From: CAXBGS01 sp963975425
GTDB taxonomy: Bacteria > Planctomycetota > Planctomycetia > Pirellulales > Pirellulaceae
Assembly: GCA_963975425.1 (NCBI GenBank)
Contig: CAXBGS010000004.1
Coordinates: forward strand, 248,001-312,000
Direction: 5' to 3'
DNA length: 64,000 nucleotides
Shown here: piece by piece, positions 16,718-25,179 of the stretch
How the letters are laid out: each line of letters starts with the position of its first letter
Numbering within the stretch: position 1 is the first letter of the stretch
The notes under the pieces: generated by a model
Database searches by the model: none
Seen by the model: the letters and a program-made list of their open reading frames with translations, nothing else
Told to the model about the DNA's origin: nothing
Position numbers and translations under genes: made by a program

Positions 16718-19278
16718 GCCGCTCCCATGCCTCGTGGCTGCGAGGCACTATCGCCGGATGGTAGTGAAGCGGCACTGGAGTTTGCACGCGAGCGATAGAA
16801 TCGATTGCTCAGAATCTGTTCCAACAGAAAAATGATCAGGGCCAGCAACATTGCCGGCGAACGCAACAACACGCGCGATGCGGACTCCGATTCGGCAAGT
16901 TCGACATCGTCGCGATTGGTCGCCAGCTGATATCCGTCGGTGCCAAACCACTGATCCAATCGTGAGCGATCGACGCGAGTCAATGCGTTGGCGTCAAGCA
17001 ACATGTTGACCGAGAACCCGGCACCCGGCTGGTCACCTCGCAGCCAATAGGTGCCTGCGACGGGCACGTCGCGTATCACAACCTGGTTCGCGCCGGCATC
17101 CAAGTTGATTGGAATCGGCGCAGATTGACCGGCGGCGAATAATTGCAGTCGACGGCTGTCGGACCGGCCAACATCCTGATCAGTCGACGGTTCACGATCA
17201 GGGCTGGCAGTAGCGACCAAGGAGTAAACGTGCGGATTTCCGGCGGCGCCGAGGAATTGTTCACCACCCCGGTTGGTGACGTAGTCGGTCAACTGCCGAA
17301 CGAGTACGAATGCGGGCCATGCATCACTGCCATACAGATCATTCCAACGGTCGCGTGGAGGCGACAAATCCGGAAGCGGTGTCGACACGATCAGGCAGCG
17401 ACCGGCGCGATAGCCGCCATCTTCGTTGACGTTTTGATCGGAGTCAGAGCCTTGTTTGGAAAGGTCTGTTTCCTTTGCAGGATTTGTAAACCGGCGCTGC
17501 AATACGGCGGGGTGCTCAGTGCCGGCAAATTGCATCAAGACGGTGTCGTCGGTCGGCACATCCGCAGCCAATTGCCAGTACTGGCTGATCCGATATTCGT
17601 TCCAAGGGACGCCGCCGCGGATGTTGGACATGGCGTCCACGACCGGGTGTGAATGTTGACCGTACTGGAAAAACGTGCCGGGCGATGGCACGCGCCACCG
17701 GCGAACGAGTTCGATGATGGCGGGCGCCGTCAGAGGTTCCTCGCCTGCGGCCGGGCCTAAGCAAACCAACAGTCCACCGCCGCGGTTGACGTACTGAATT
17801 AACGATTGATCGCGCAACGTCGTTCTGGGAGGATCCATGAGCACGACGGCATCAAAATCGTCGACCTGCACGACGGGCAGGTCGGACGATGCAATCCGCT
17901 GCACCACAAACTCAGCCGCGGGGTCATCCAAGGTAAGTGGTGCCACCATCGTTAGGCCCATGACTTTTGCCGAGTTTTCATTGTCACTGACAAGCAAGAC
18001 CGAAGACGGCGGCAGAACGCTTAAACTAAAGTATCGCACGTCGTCCAGCGGCATCGCGTCGGTACCGACGAGCCGGATTTGTCCATGATGCGTTCCGACA
18101 TCCAATGGCGGGATGCTTAGTACGATTTCATGTGAGCTGTTCGGTGAGGCCCGGACGCTGGTGCGATCAACGTTTACAAGTTGAGGACGCCGAATTTCCC
18201 CGTCGCGAATCACCGGCAGCGTTGGATCCGGTGCATACATTTGCAGCTCAGCCGTGACCTGGGTTTCGCTGCGGTCCGGTTCTGCGGTTGCATCGGAATT
18301 CGATGCCAGATCGCGCAGGGCAAGCGTAACCGACACCGGCACCGAGACGCCCTTGGCGGGCGTCATGTCGGTCACCTCTGGAATCGAAAGCGAACGATTG
18401 GTTCCATCAAACTCGCCCAGATCAAAGACGTTGACCGCGATCGGCGGTGACTCGCCAAGCGTACGCGACAATGCGTTGCTTGCCGAAGGTTCTGTCCATG
18501 TGGACTGAGACAAATCCGTGATGACAAAAATTTGCCGATTGCTAAGCTCACTTGTTCGAAGCAGACGCGCGGCGTTGTCGATGCGAGATGCGATTGGCTG
18601 GACAACCTGTAAAGGGCGAACTTGATCGATTTTGGAGATCGCGCTGCCGATATCCAGCGAGAATGCGATCGGCTGTCGCGAACGGTCAACGACCGCGATA
18701 CGACTGGTACGAGGCAGCCGAGAAACCATCCATTTCGCAATGTCGCGGATCCGTTGGCTGCGGACATCGTCGGCCGTCGCCCATGCGGAGGTCGGCCCGT
18801 TATCGATCACGATCGCAATTGCGACAGGAGCCCCGTCGTCAAGATCGATCGACGGCCCCGAAGCGTACGCGTAACCACCCCAGACCACCGCGACCAGCAG
18901 CGCGATGACGGCGGCGGCGGATAAGGCAAGGCCAAGCGACCGGTTCTGGCCACGTGCGACCGCGACCGAAGCCATTGCCAAAAGCGCAATCCCCATCGCC
19001 ACGATTAACCCGATCGAAATCCAAGTCGTCGAGACGGATCGATCGATTGCCGGTCGTGCCAGAGCCAAAGCGAGAGCGGCAATCGCAGCGATGCGCAGTG
19101 CCAGCAACCACCACCGGCGCACCCGCAGTCGACTGCGATTGGATTCAAACCGCTTGGTCAGAAAGTGGATCGACGGAAAAACAACCTTGCGTGGTTCACG
19201 CTTGGCCATCAAATGCAACACGATCGGCACGGCAATCGCCGCGACGCCCATGATCAGTGTTGCATTGAGAAAAGTCAC
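16714..19278 (-). CDS. BatA-type N-terminal domain membrane protein
   Basis: The first 80 residues form the BatA (aerotolerance) N-terminal domain: a hydrophobic helix, LHLMAKREPRKVVFPSIHFL, and a second helix ending ALALARPAID. Two further helices lie at about residues 90-140. The next region resembles a vWA fold, but the metal site reads IDNGPTSA instead of DxSxS. A GATase-like segment (FDAVVLMDPPRTTLRDQSLIQYVNRGGGLLVCLG) and a C-terminal helix complete 854 residues. The protein probably forms a complex with the downstream vWA protein, with which it overlaps by four bases. Its function is known only by family association with envelope stress and complex assembly. Confidence 0.85.
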   Translation of the reverse strand: MTFLNATLIMGVAAIAVPIVLHLMAKREPRKVVFPSIHFLTKRFESNRSRLRVRRWWLLALRIAAIAALALALARPAIDRSVSTTWISIGLIVAMGIALLAMASVAVARGQNRSLGLALSAAAVIALLVAVVWGGYAYASGPSIDLDDGAPVAIAIVIDNGPTSAWATADDVRSQRIRDIAKWMVSRLPRTSRIAVVDRSRQPIAFSLDIGSAISKIDQVRPLQVVQPIASRIDNAARLLRTSELSNRQIFVITDLSQSTWTEPSASNALSRTLGESPPIAVNVFDLGEFDGTNRSLSIPEVTDMTPAKGVSVPVSVTLALRDLASNSDATAEPDRSETQVTAELQMYAPDPTLPVIRDGEIRRPQLVNVDRTSVRASPNSSHEIVLSIPPLDVGTHHGQIRLVGTDAMPLDDVRYFSLSVLPPSSVLLVSDNENSAKVMGLTMVAPLTLDDPAAEFVVQRIASSDLPVVQVDDFDAVVLMDPPRTTLRDQSLIQYVNRGGGLLVCLGPAAGEEPLTAPAIIELVRRWRVPSPGTFFQYGQHSHPVVDAMSNIRGGVPWNEYRISQYWQLAADVPTDDTVLMQFAGTEHPAVLQRRFTNPAKETDLSKQGSDSDQNVNEDGGYRAGRCLIVSTPLPDLSPPRDRWNDLYGSDAWPAFVLVRQLTDYVTNRGGEQFLGAAGNPHVYSLVATASPDREPSTDQDVGRSDSRRLQLFAAGQSAPIPINLDAGANQVVIRDVPVAGTYWLRGDQPGAGFSVNMLLDANALTRVDRSRLDQWFGTDGYQLATNRDDVELAESESASRVLLRSPAMLLALIIFLLEQILSNRFYRSRANSSAASLPSGDSASQPRGMGAA

Positions 19279-19445
19279 CGAGAAGTCAATCCGTTTCGCG
19301 CGTCACACATGCTCGATGCAAAGTTGCATTCCCCAGTTTACTGTGTGGCGCGACATTCGCGTAGGCGCAGCACCGCGAACGTATCGCCAGTCTTTATGGC
19401 GAATCGCATCCGATTGGCGATCACAGCAAGGACGACAAAGCTTTC

Positions 19446-19895
19446 CTATTTTCGCTGGACCACTTTTGCGTCGATGGTACCGCTGTCATGCCGTCGCTCG
19501 CGATGGAGCGTTTCGGATGAGACCACTTGCACGTTGAATTGGCTGACATAGGGTTTCAAGACGAATCGCCTGACGAGAGCACGTCCCCAGGGAATCAACA
19601 AGGTGAAACCGACCACGTCGGTCAGCAAGCCTGGCGTCAACAAGAGCGCCGCTGCAAAAACGATCATCAGGCCGTCCTGAATCTCGCGGCTGGGCATGCG
19701 TCCTTCGCCCAGAGCACTTTGAAACCGAAACCAAGCCATCGCCCCTTCCCGCCGCGCTAAGAATGATCCAATGACGCCCGTCACGATGACCAGGGCCAAA
19801 GTTGCCAGCGGACTGGTGAACTCCGCGATTCGAAACAGCAGGTACAATTCCACCAGCGGAATGACGATGAAAGCGGCGAGTAATTTAAGCAACAT
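19446..19895 (-). CDS. fxsA: FxsA family membrane protein
   Basis: FxsA is a small inner-membrane protein known in E. coli for easing phage T7 exclusion by F plasmids; its normal role is unclear. The 149-residue product has the expected pattern: helix LLKLLAAFIVIPLVELYLLF, helix TLALVIVTGVIGSFLARREG, the conserved DGLMIVFAAALLLTPGLLTDVVGF block and a basic tail. I chose the ATG at 19895, where the family N-terminus begins; the frame stays open upstream to 19982 but the extra residues are not family-like. It is 167 bp from the BatA-type gene on the same strand and probably transcribed separately. Confidence 0.88.
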   Translation of the reverse strand: MLLKLLAAFIVIPLVELYLLFRIAEFTSPLATLALVIVTGVIGSFLARREGAMAWFRFQSALGEGRMPSREIQDGLMIVFAAALLLTPGLLTDVVGFTLLIPWGRALVRRFVLKPYVSQFNVQVVSSETLHRERRHDSGTIDAKVVQRK

Positions 19896-20074
19896 ACTTT
19901 CACTGGCCACACTTACGCTGGCCCGCTTGCGAAAAAGAACATGGAATGGATGGACACCGATGTCATCACATTTTGTCAACAAACAGAAAATGACAGTGTG
20001 TCTCGGCGCTGAACGACAAATGCAGGTTTCGTGCCGAAGCCTCCATTATGGGGCGGCAACACAGGAATTCGCAG

Positions 20075-21025
20075 GTGTCTTTTCAAGTTGAAACGCTTAC
20101 AACCGGACAAAATAACGATCTGGTGGCGAGACTGTGGACCCAAGGCCTACCGACGCGCGGCGTCGTCATCATTGTCCACGGTTTAGGAGACCATAGCGAT
20201 CGGTTTTCTGCGCTCGCAAAAGAATTAACGCGAGAGGGCTGGGGCGTGATGGCCTTTGATTTGCCCGGTCACGGATTGTCTGGTCACGGATTGTCTGGTC
20301 ACGGATTGTCTGGTCACGGATCATCTGGTCACAGATGGTCTGGTGATGGCCCCACTGGACGAGAGCGACGCTCGACCGGCAGCTTCCGCACGTTACTGGC
20401 CGAAATCGCCAGTGCGCGTCAATTGGTTGCAAGACGCTTGCCCGGCCAACGCCACATCCTGCTGGGGCACAGTATGGGTGGCAATCTGGCGCTAAACTAT
20501 GTCCTTCGACATCAAGAATGGTCCGCTGTGATTGACTAGGGTATTGGCGGATTGATCCTGCTGGCGCCAATGATCTTGCCGCCAAATCCGCCGGCCCGGC
20601 CCATCATCCTGGTCGCCTGGATGACCGGATTCGCGATGCCCTGGTTTCACATCCACCGCCCCATCGACACGACCAAGTTGTCTCGCGATCCCGACGAAGC
20701 GCAAAAAATCCGCGACGACAAATTGATGCATTCACGCATCTCGTTGCACCTTGCGACACAGTTATTGTCGCAAGGTCGCTGGGCCATGGATCAGGCTCGT
20801 CGCGTGAACCTGCCCACGCTGATTGCGTACGGTCGATCCGACGCGATGATCGATACCAGCGCGTGTCATCACTTGGCGATCCGAATGGGCGATCACGCAT
20901 CCGAGGCGTCATGGCCCGAGATGCAGCACGATTTGCTGCATGATCTTGATCGCCAGCAAGTGATCGAGCATCTGATCGCTTGGCTGGACGAGACGTATCC
21001 GCGTGAGAGCGACGATCCGGTCTAA
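20075..21025 (+). pseudogene. Alpha/beta hydrolase (monoacylglycerol lipase-like) interrupted by TAG
   Basis: One frame encodes a complete serine hydrolase of the lysophospholipase/monoacylglycerol lipase type except for a TAG at 20537-20539. Before the stop lie the oxyanion strand VVIIVHGLGDHSDRF, the DLPGHG motif and the nucleophile elbow GHSMGG. After it, in the same frame, lie GGLILLAPMI, the catalytic Asp region LIAYGRSDAMID and the catalytic His region MQHDLLHDL. Sequence on both sides is intact, so the loss is recent, or the stop is an error or is read through. I chose GTG 20075, with AGGA eight bases upstream; ATG 20048 is in frame but lacks such a site. A 15-bp tandem repeat lies inside the 5' half. 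Without suppression only a 154-residue fragment is made. Confidence 0.85.
20267..20341 (+). repeat. Five tandem 15-bp repeats inside the hydrolase gene
   Basis: The unit GGTCACGGATTGTCT occurs three times exactly (20267-20311), then twice with changes (20312-20326 and 20327-20341), and a partial copy follows to 20350. Each unit encodes Gly-His-Gly-Leu-Ser or a variant. The first copy is the normal GHGxS motif of the hydrolase, so the family motif itself has been multiplied in frame. Confidence 0.93.
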
Positions 21026-21064
21026 CGAAATCACGTTGCCGCATTGGCGAAAATACCGAGGCGA

Positions 21065-21937
21065 CTAGGGGCGTTTCGCCGTTCGCTGGACACCGTCGAG
21101 TAGTTTTTCGGTCAAGCGGGCGCGGTATTCCATCAAGCTGTTGGCACCACTAAATCCGACGACCGATTCATCCCAGTCGATTTGTCGACTGAGCAACCGA
21201 CCGTTGTCGATGTCGAACCGGATTTGTCCGTTACTGAGTTGTTGCACGACTTGGGCGCGAACCGATTCATCGTCGATGGGAGTCAGCGGCTCACTGCGCA
21301 GCGAGATCACCGCGACGCCGGTCTGTACTTTTTCCAGCGTATACAGTTCGCGAATCTTGATCTGCTTGACGGTGCCATCTTCGGCTCTTGTTTGAATCTC
21401 GCGAGGAACCGACCACGACTCGCCGATCGCAATCGCTTTTTCGGGCAGGGTGAGCGTCAAGTTGCCCATGCCTAGCGATGCTTTGGTTCCACCGTTGTCT
21501 TCACGCTTGATTTCTTTCCCATTCGCAGCGACGGTCACGGTCGAAAGCACTTTACCGATGCGGTCGGCGACGACACCAAACACGGCTGGCGGCTCTTGGC
21601 CACTGGTGCTGTCCCAGCGAATCTCGTCGGCGTCGCCTTGCTGCTGAGTCATTTGCACCGAATCGACAACGTGATCGAACGTCGCTTCACCGTCCGCGGT
21701 GCTGGTCTTGATGTCCCAGTGTCGATGACTCACCGTGTGGACGTTGGATAGTTCTTCGGCGCCACGGATGCGCGTCTTGGTCTTGGCGACGTGCGTCACT
21801 TCGTAATTCAGCTGATCGCCGGTTTGCAGCTTGTAACGCAACAAATGCTTTTCACCCGTTTCGGCGTTCGCTCGTTCGGCATTCAAAACATTCAGGCAAG
21901 TCGCTGCCATCACGGCAAGGATCAAATATCGGTTCAC
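21065..21937 (-). CDS. Secreted protein of unknown function
   Basis: The 290-residue protein starts with a signal peptide (NRYLILAVMAATCLNVLNAERANA). Its mature part is mostly beta-strand with segments such as LLRYKLQTGDQLNYEV, KAIAIGESWSVP and IDNGRLLSRQI. This pattern resembles the DUF6263-like families that fold into two similar beta halves; I do not recognise an enzyme. GTG 21937 is my choice of start because GAGGGAG lies eight bases upstream; an ATG at 21970 and the open frame up to 22030 are alternatives. The gene is divergent from the sigma factor gene, 288 bp away. Confidence 0.75.
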   Translation of the reverse strand: MNRYLILAVMAATCLNVLNAERANAETGEKHLLRYKLQTGDQLNYEVTHVAKTKTRIRGAEELSNVHTVSHRHWDIKTSTADGEATFDHVVDSVQMTQQQGDADEIRWDSTSGQEPPAVFGVVADRIGKVLSTVTVAANGKEIKREDNGGTKASLGMGNLTLTLPEKAIAIGESWSVPREIQTRAEDGTVKQIKIRELYTLEKVQTGVAVISLRSEPLTPIDDESVRAQVVQQLSNGQIRFDIDNGRLLSRQIDWDESVVGFSGANSLMEYRARLTEKLLDGVQRTAKRP

Positions 21938-22225
21938 GGTCACAGTCTCCCTCGGCGCCTCAGAATCCATCCATCTACCGCATGCAAATCGCGGGACTGT
22001 GAAACTCGCAGAATCCGCGCCCGGGGGCAAGATCGATCTGGGCCATCCAGAGATAGCGAGAACGAGATCGCCTGCACAATCAACGGATCAAGCATCCGGC
22101 CGGCAAGGTGAATTCCGGGTTGAAACGCGGTGAAGACAACCTAATTTCAATCCTAATTTCAATCGGAAACCGTCAATTGATGACGACAACTGTGAAAGAT
22201 GGGCCCAAGCAGGTAATTTAGACGC

Positions 22226-22891
22226 ATGGCTTCTTCCGACAAATCTCAGACAGTCACAGCAGATTCTTTGCTGATCGATCGCGTTCGTGACGGCGACGCA
22301 CAAGCGTGGGAAACCTTCATTGAAAAATTTGAAGGCCGTCTGCTGGCGTTCACCAAGAGCCGGATTCGTGATCACGCCGCTAGTGAAGACATTGTTCAGG
22401 AAACGTTCGTCGGATTTCTGATTAGTCTGCCGAACTACGACGGGGCTCGACCGCTGGAAAGCTATCTGTTCTCGATCTGTGCTTATAAGTTGACCGATCA
22501 CTTGCGCCGCGAGGGACGTCGGCCTTCGATCCAGTTGCATGGACGCAGCAGCAGCGCGGGCGGTGATATCGAGCCGACCGGTGGCGCGCGAGTGGCAAGT
22601 TCCATTGCCCGCAGCGTCGAGCGAAAGCGAATCGAAGCGAACGCGATTCAAGATGCCATCGAAGAACAAATTGCGCGTTGGAAGCAAACCAATAGCTGGG
22701 ACAAATTTAAAGCGATTGAATTGCTGTTTGTTCGCGGTCAAGGCAATAAAGCGATCGCGGATCAGTTGGGTCTGACGGAACAGCAAGTCGCGAACTACAA
22801 GAGTGATTTTCAAATTCGAATGCGTGCCATCATCCGCCGCAAGAATTTGGATGAAAGCGTATTTCCGGAACTAGCGGACGCGGGCGAGTAA
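22226..22891 (+). CDS. ECF-type RNA polymerase sigma factor
   Basis: The 221-residue protein has sigma region 2 (IDRVRDGDAQAWETFIEKFEG, SEDIVQETFVGFL, PLESYLFSICAYKLTDHLRRE) and region 4 with a helix-turn-helix (GNKAIADQLGLTEQQVANYKSDF). It lacks regions 1.1 and 3, which makes it an extracytoplasmic-function type sigma-70 protein. A Ser/Gly-rich linker of about 40 residues joins the two parts, longer than usual. No anti-sigma factor gene is adjacent: the neighbours are a divergent secreted protein and convergent rseP. rseP cleaves anti-sigma factors in some bacteria, but their convergent order gives no direct link. Confidence 0.9.
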   Translation: MASSDKSQTVTADSLLIDRVRDGDAQAWETFIEKFEGRLLAFTKSRIRDHAASEDIVQETFVGFLISLPNYDGARPLESYLFSICAYKLTDHLRREGRRPSIQLHGRSSSAGGDIEPTGGARVASSIARSVERKRIEANAIQDAIEEQIARWKQTNSWDKFKAIELLFVRGQGNKAIADQLGLTEQQVANYKSDFQIRMRAIIRRKNLDESVFPELADAGE

Positions 22892-22978
22892 CCCGATCCG
22901 CAGCGGTGACAGAAAAATGCGTGGAAACGAATCGATTTTTGTTTCAACCGATTCGATGCCGCGAGCGTGGGCAAGTCT

Positions 22979-25093
22979 CTAGCCCACGATGTCGTTGAAA
23001 AACACAAACGCCATCAGTGCCAGCAGCGCCAAAACACCGGCCAAGGTCAATCGCATTTCCAATTCTTCGTCGACCCGACGGCCCCGGATCGCTTCGGCGA
23101 TCAGGAAGACCATGTGTCCGCCATCGAGCGCCGGGATCGGCAAAAAGTTCAGAATCGCCAAGTTCATGCTCAGCATGGTCAGGAACAAAAGCTGAGGCGA
23201 AATTCCGCGTTCCGCTTCGCTGCCGGCCATTTGCACGATTCGGATCGGGCCGCCCACTTGCTTGCGATTGACCTTACCTTTGACCAGCATGCCTAGGAAC
23301 TGAAAGACATCATTGAGACGCCGTTTACCTTCACGGATCCCTAGCGAAAGCGCGTGACCGAACGAAGTCGCGGTTTGAATTGATTCGCTGGGTCCGAGAC
23401 CGAGCCCACGGTCGAACCGCAATCGATCATCATCAGTGCGCACGACCAGCGTGGCTTGGATGATTTTGTTTTCCGGTGGCCGAGTGGCGAACACGGTCAG
23501 CTCGGTTCCTTCGGGCAGCATTTGGATCGCTTCGTTGAGCGAAGTCAACGGTTTGCCGGCGGAAAAGTCCCAGCCTCCCATCAGTGCTTCGAGCATCATT
23601 TCGTGACGTTCATCACTCAGCGATTCCGGAATGTCCTCATCGGACCAATTCAGGCGAACTTCCTTGATAATGTCACCAGCTGTGATCGTGTCGGTGTCGC
23701 CACTGACGTCGGCGACATCGAGTTCGGGTTGATACGCGAACCCCATACGCGTGATCGCAATTTCACCCCCGATGCCGGACATGGGAGACGACGTTTCGAG
23801 CGCATCACTGGGTGAGATCGTGATCGTCTGCGTCTCGGCCGCATCACCGGTGCCGCGACGGACGGTCAACTGGGTTGACGAGGTGATCGAGGCGAGCCGG
23901 ATCGGCAAATCAAATGCGTCGATTGACTCATCGCCCTCAACCGCGGTGATGACGTCACCGATTTTCATACCGGCCTGTTCGGCGACGCCGCCGGAAACCA
24001 ACGCGACGACGGGACCGACCGCGAAACGCAGGCCGATCGATTTTGCCTTTTGCGGAGGGATCACGACGGAGTGTTCTGTGCCGTCGGTGCGGCGCAGTTT
24101 CAGACGCAGCGGCTCGGTTGGCCGCGTATAGATCTCGTTCATCAACGCCGTGGCGGGGACGATGGATTCGGTGTCGACGGCCTTTCCATTGAACTGGATG
24201 ATCGTCGCACCGGCGTCCTCGGGGGTCAGGACTTTTTCAGCATTGCTGCCGGCCTGGGCATAATACTTTTTATCAAAGCTTGCTGACGGAGGACTGGTGA
24301 TGCCGATCATGCGGATCGACTTTTCTTCTGGGTGCGAAGACGTCAACAAGTCATAGTCGCGGATGCCATCGTCGTACTGGATCGAAACATCGATCGGTTC
24401 GTCGGGCGACTTAACGCCGGCCATGACGATCGCCGTTCGCATCTCGCGAAAATGCATTTGGTCGTCATGCAGTGTGCCCACTTGCTTGACTTCGCCGCCT
24501 GGTTGAATCCCTGCTTGCCATGCGGGTCCACCGGGCGTGACGCCGCCGATGATGGCCGGCGTGTAGTTGACGCCGTAACCGTATGCGATCGCGGCGAAAA
24601 GGACCCCCGTGATCACGTTCATCACGACGCCGGCACTAATGATGATCATTCGCTGCCAAACCGGTTTGGCGGGATAGCTGCGCGGATCAAGCTGCTCGGG
24701 TTCGTCCTCGTCGCCGCCGCCGACACGAATTCGTTCGGCTTCTTGTTCGGCTTTACGCGGGTCGTCATCCTGACCGAGCATCTTGACGTAGCCGCCCAGC
24801 GGAAGAATGCCAATACCGTATTCGGTTTCGCCGTATTGGAATTTGCCAAGCGTCCGCGGAAATTTGATCGGCCCGATGCGAATGGGCACATCGAATCCGA
24901 CGTAGAACTTTTCGCATTTGACGCCAAACAACTTGGCAGCCACGAAGTGTCCAAGCTCGTGCACAAAGATGACCAGGCCGATCCCGAGCGCGACGCGTCC
25001 CCATAACAGGATTTGTGACGTCAGGACCGATAGCGGTCCATCGGGTTCGGCGGCAGCCAGTGGTAACGCAGCGATCGCGTCGTAAGTCATCAT
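22979..25093 (-). CDS. rseP: RIP metalloprotease RseP (site-2 protease family)
   Basis: This intramembrane zinc protease cuts membrane-bound anti-sigma factors and signal-peptide remnants. The first helix carries the zinc motif HELGH (His45-His49), and the partner aspartate lies in PALDGGHMVFL near residue 657. Between them are at least two PDZ domains (TPGGPAWQAGIQPGG and SGGVAEQAGMKIGD) with long extra segments, giving 704 residues against the usual 420-450. The inserted acidic patch after residue 100 (EAERIRVGGGDEDEPEQLD) precedes the second helix. The gene follows dxr on the same strand after 86 bp, an arrangement seen in many bacteria. Confidence 0.94.
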   Translation of the reverse strand: MMTYDAIAALPLAAAEPDGPLSVLTSQILLWGRVALGIGLVIFVHELGHFVAAKLFGVKCEKFYVGFDVPIRIGPIKFPRTLGKFQYGETEYGIGILPLGGYVKMLGQDDDPRKAEQEAERIRVGGGDEDEPEQLDPRSYPAKPVWQRMIIISAGVVMNVITGVLFAAIAYGYGVNYTPAIIGGVTPGGPAWQAGIQPGGEVKQVGTLHDDQMHFREMRTAIVMAGVKSPDEPIDVSIQYDDGIRDYDLLTSSHPEEKSIRMIGITSPPSASFDKKYYAQAGSNAEKVLTPEDAGATIIQFNGKAVDTESIVPATALMNEIYTRPTEPLRLKLRRTDGTEHSVVIPPQKAKSIGLRFAVGPVVALVSGGVAEQAGMKIGDVITAVEGDESIDAFDLPIRLASITSSTQLTVRRGTGDAAETQTITISPSDALETSSPMSGIGGEIAITRMGFAYQPELDVADVSGDTDTITAGDIIKEVRLNWSDEDIPESLSDERHEMMLEALMGGWDFSAGKPLTSLNEAIQMLPEGTELTVFATRPPENKIIQATLVVRTDDDRLRFDRGLGLGPSESIQTATSFGHALSLGIREGKRRLNDVFQFLGMLVKGKVNRKQVGGPIRIVQMAGSEAERGISPQLLFLTMLSMNLAILNFLPIPALDGGHMVFLIAEAIRGRRVDEELEMRLTLAGVLALLALMAFVFFNDIVG

Positions 25094-25179
25094 CTATTTT
25101 TTCGCCTTGAATTGATTCAGCATACTGCGGCGAGAGCCGTTCTTGTGTGGTTAATTGAAGAAGCGGCCCTGGCGCAGAT

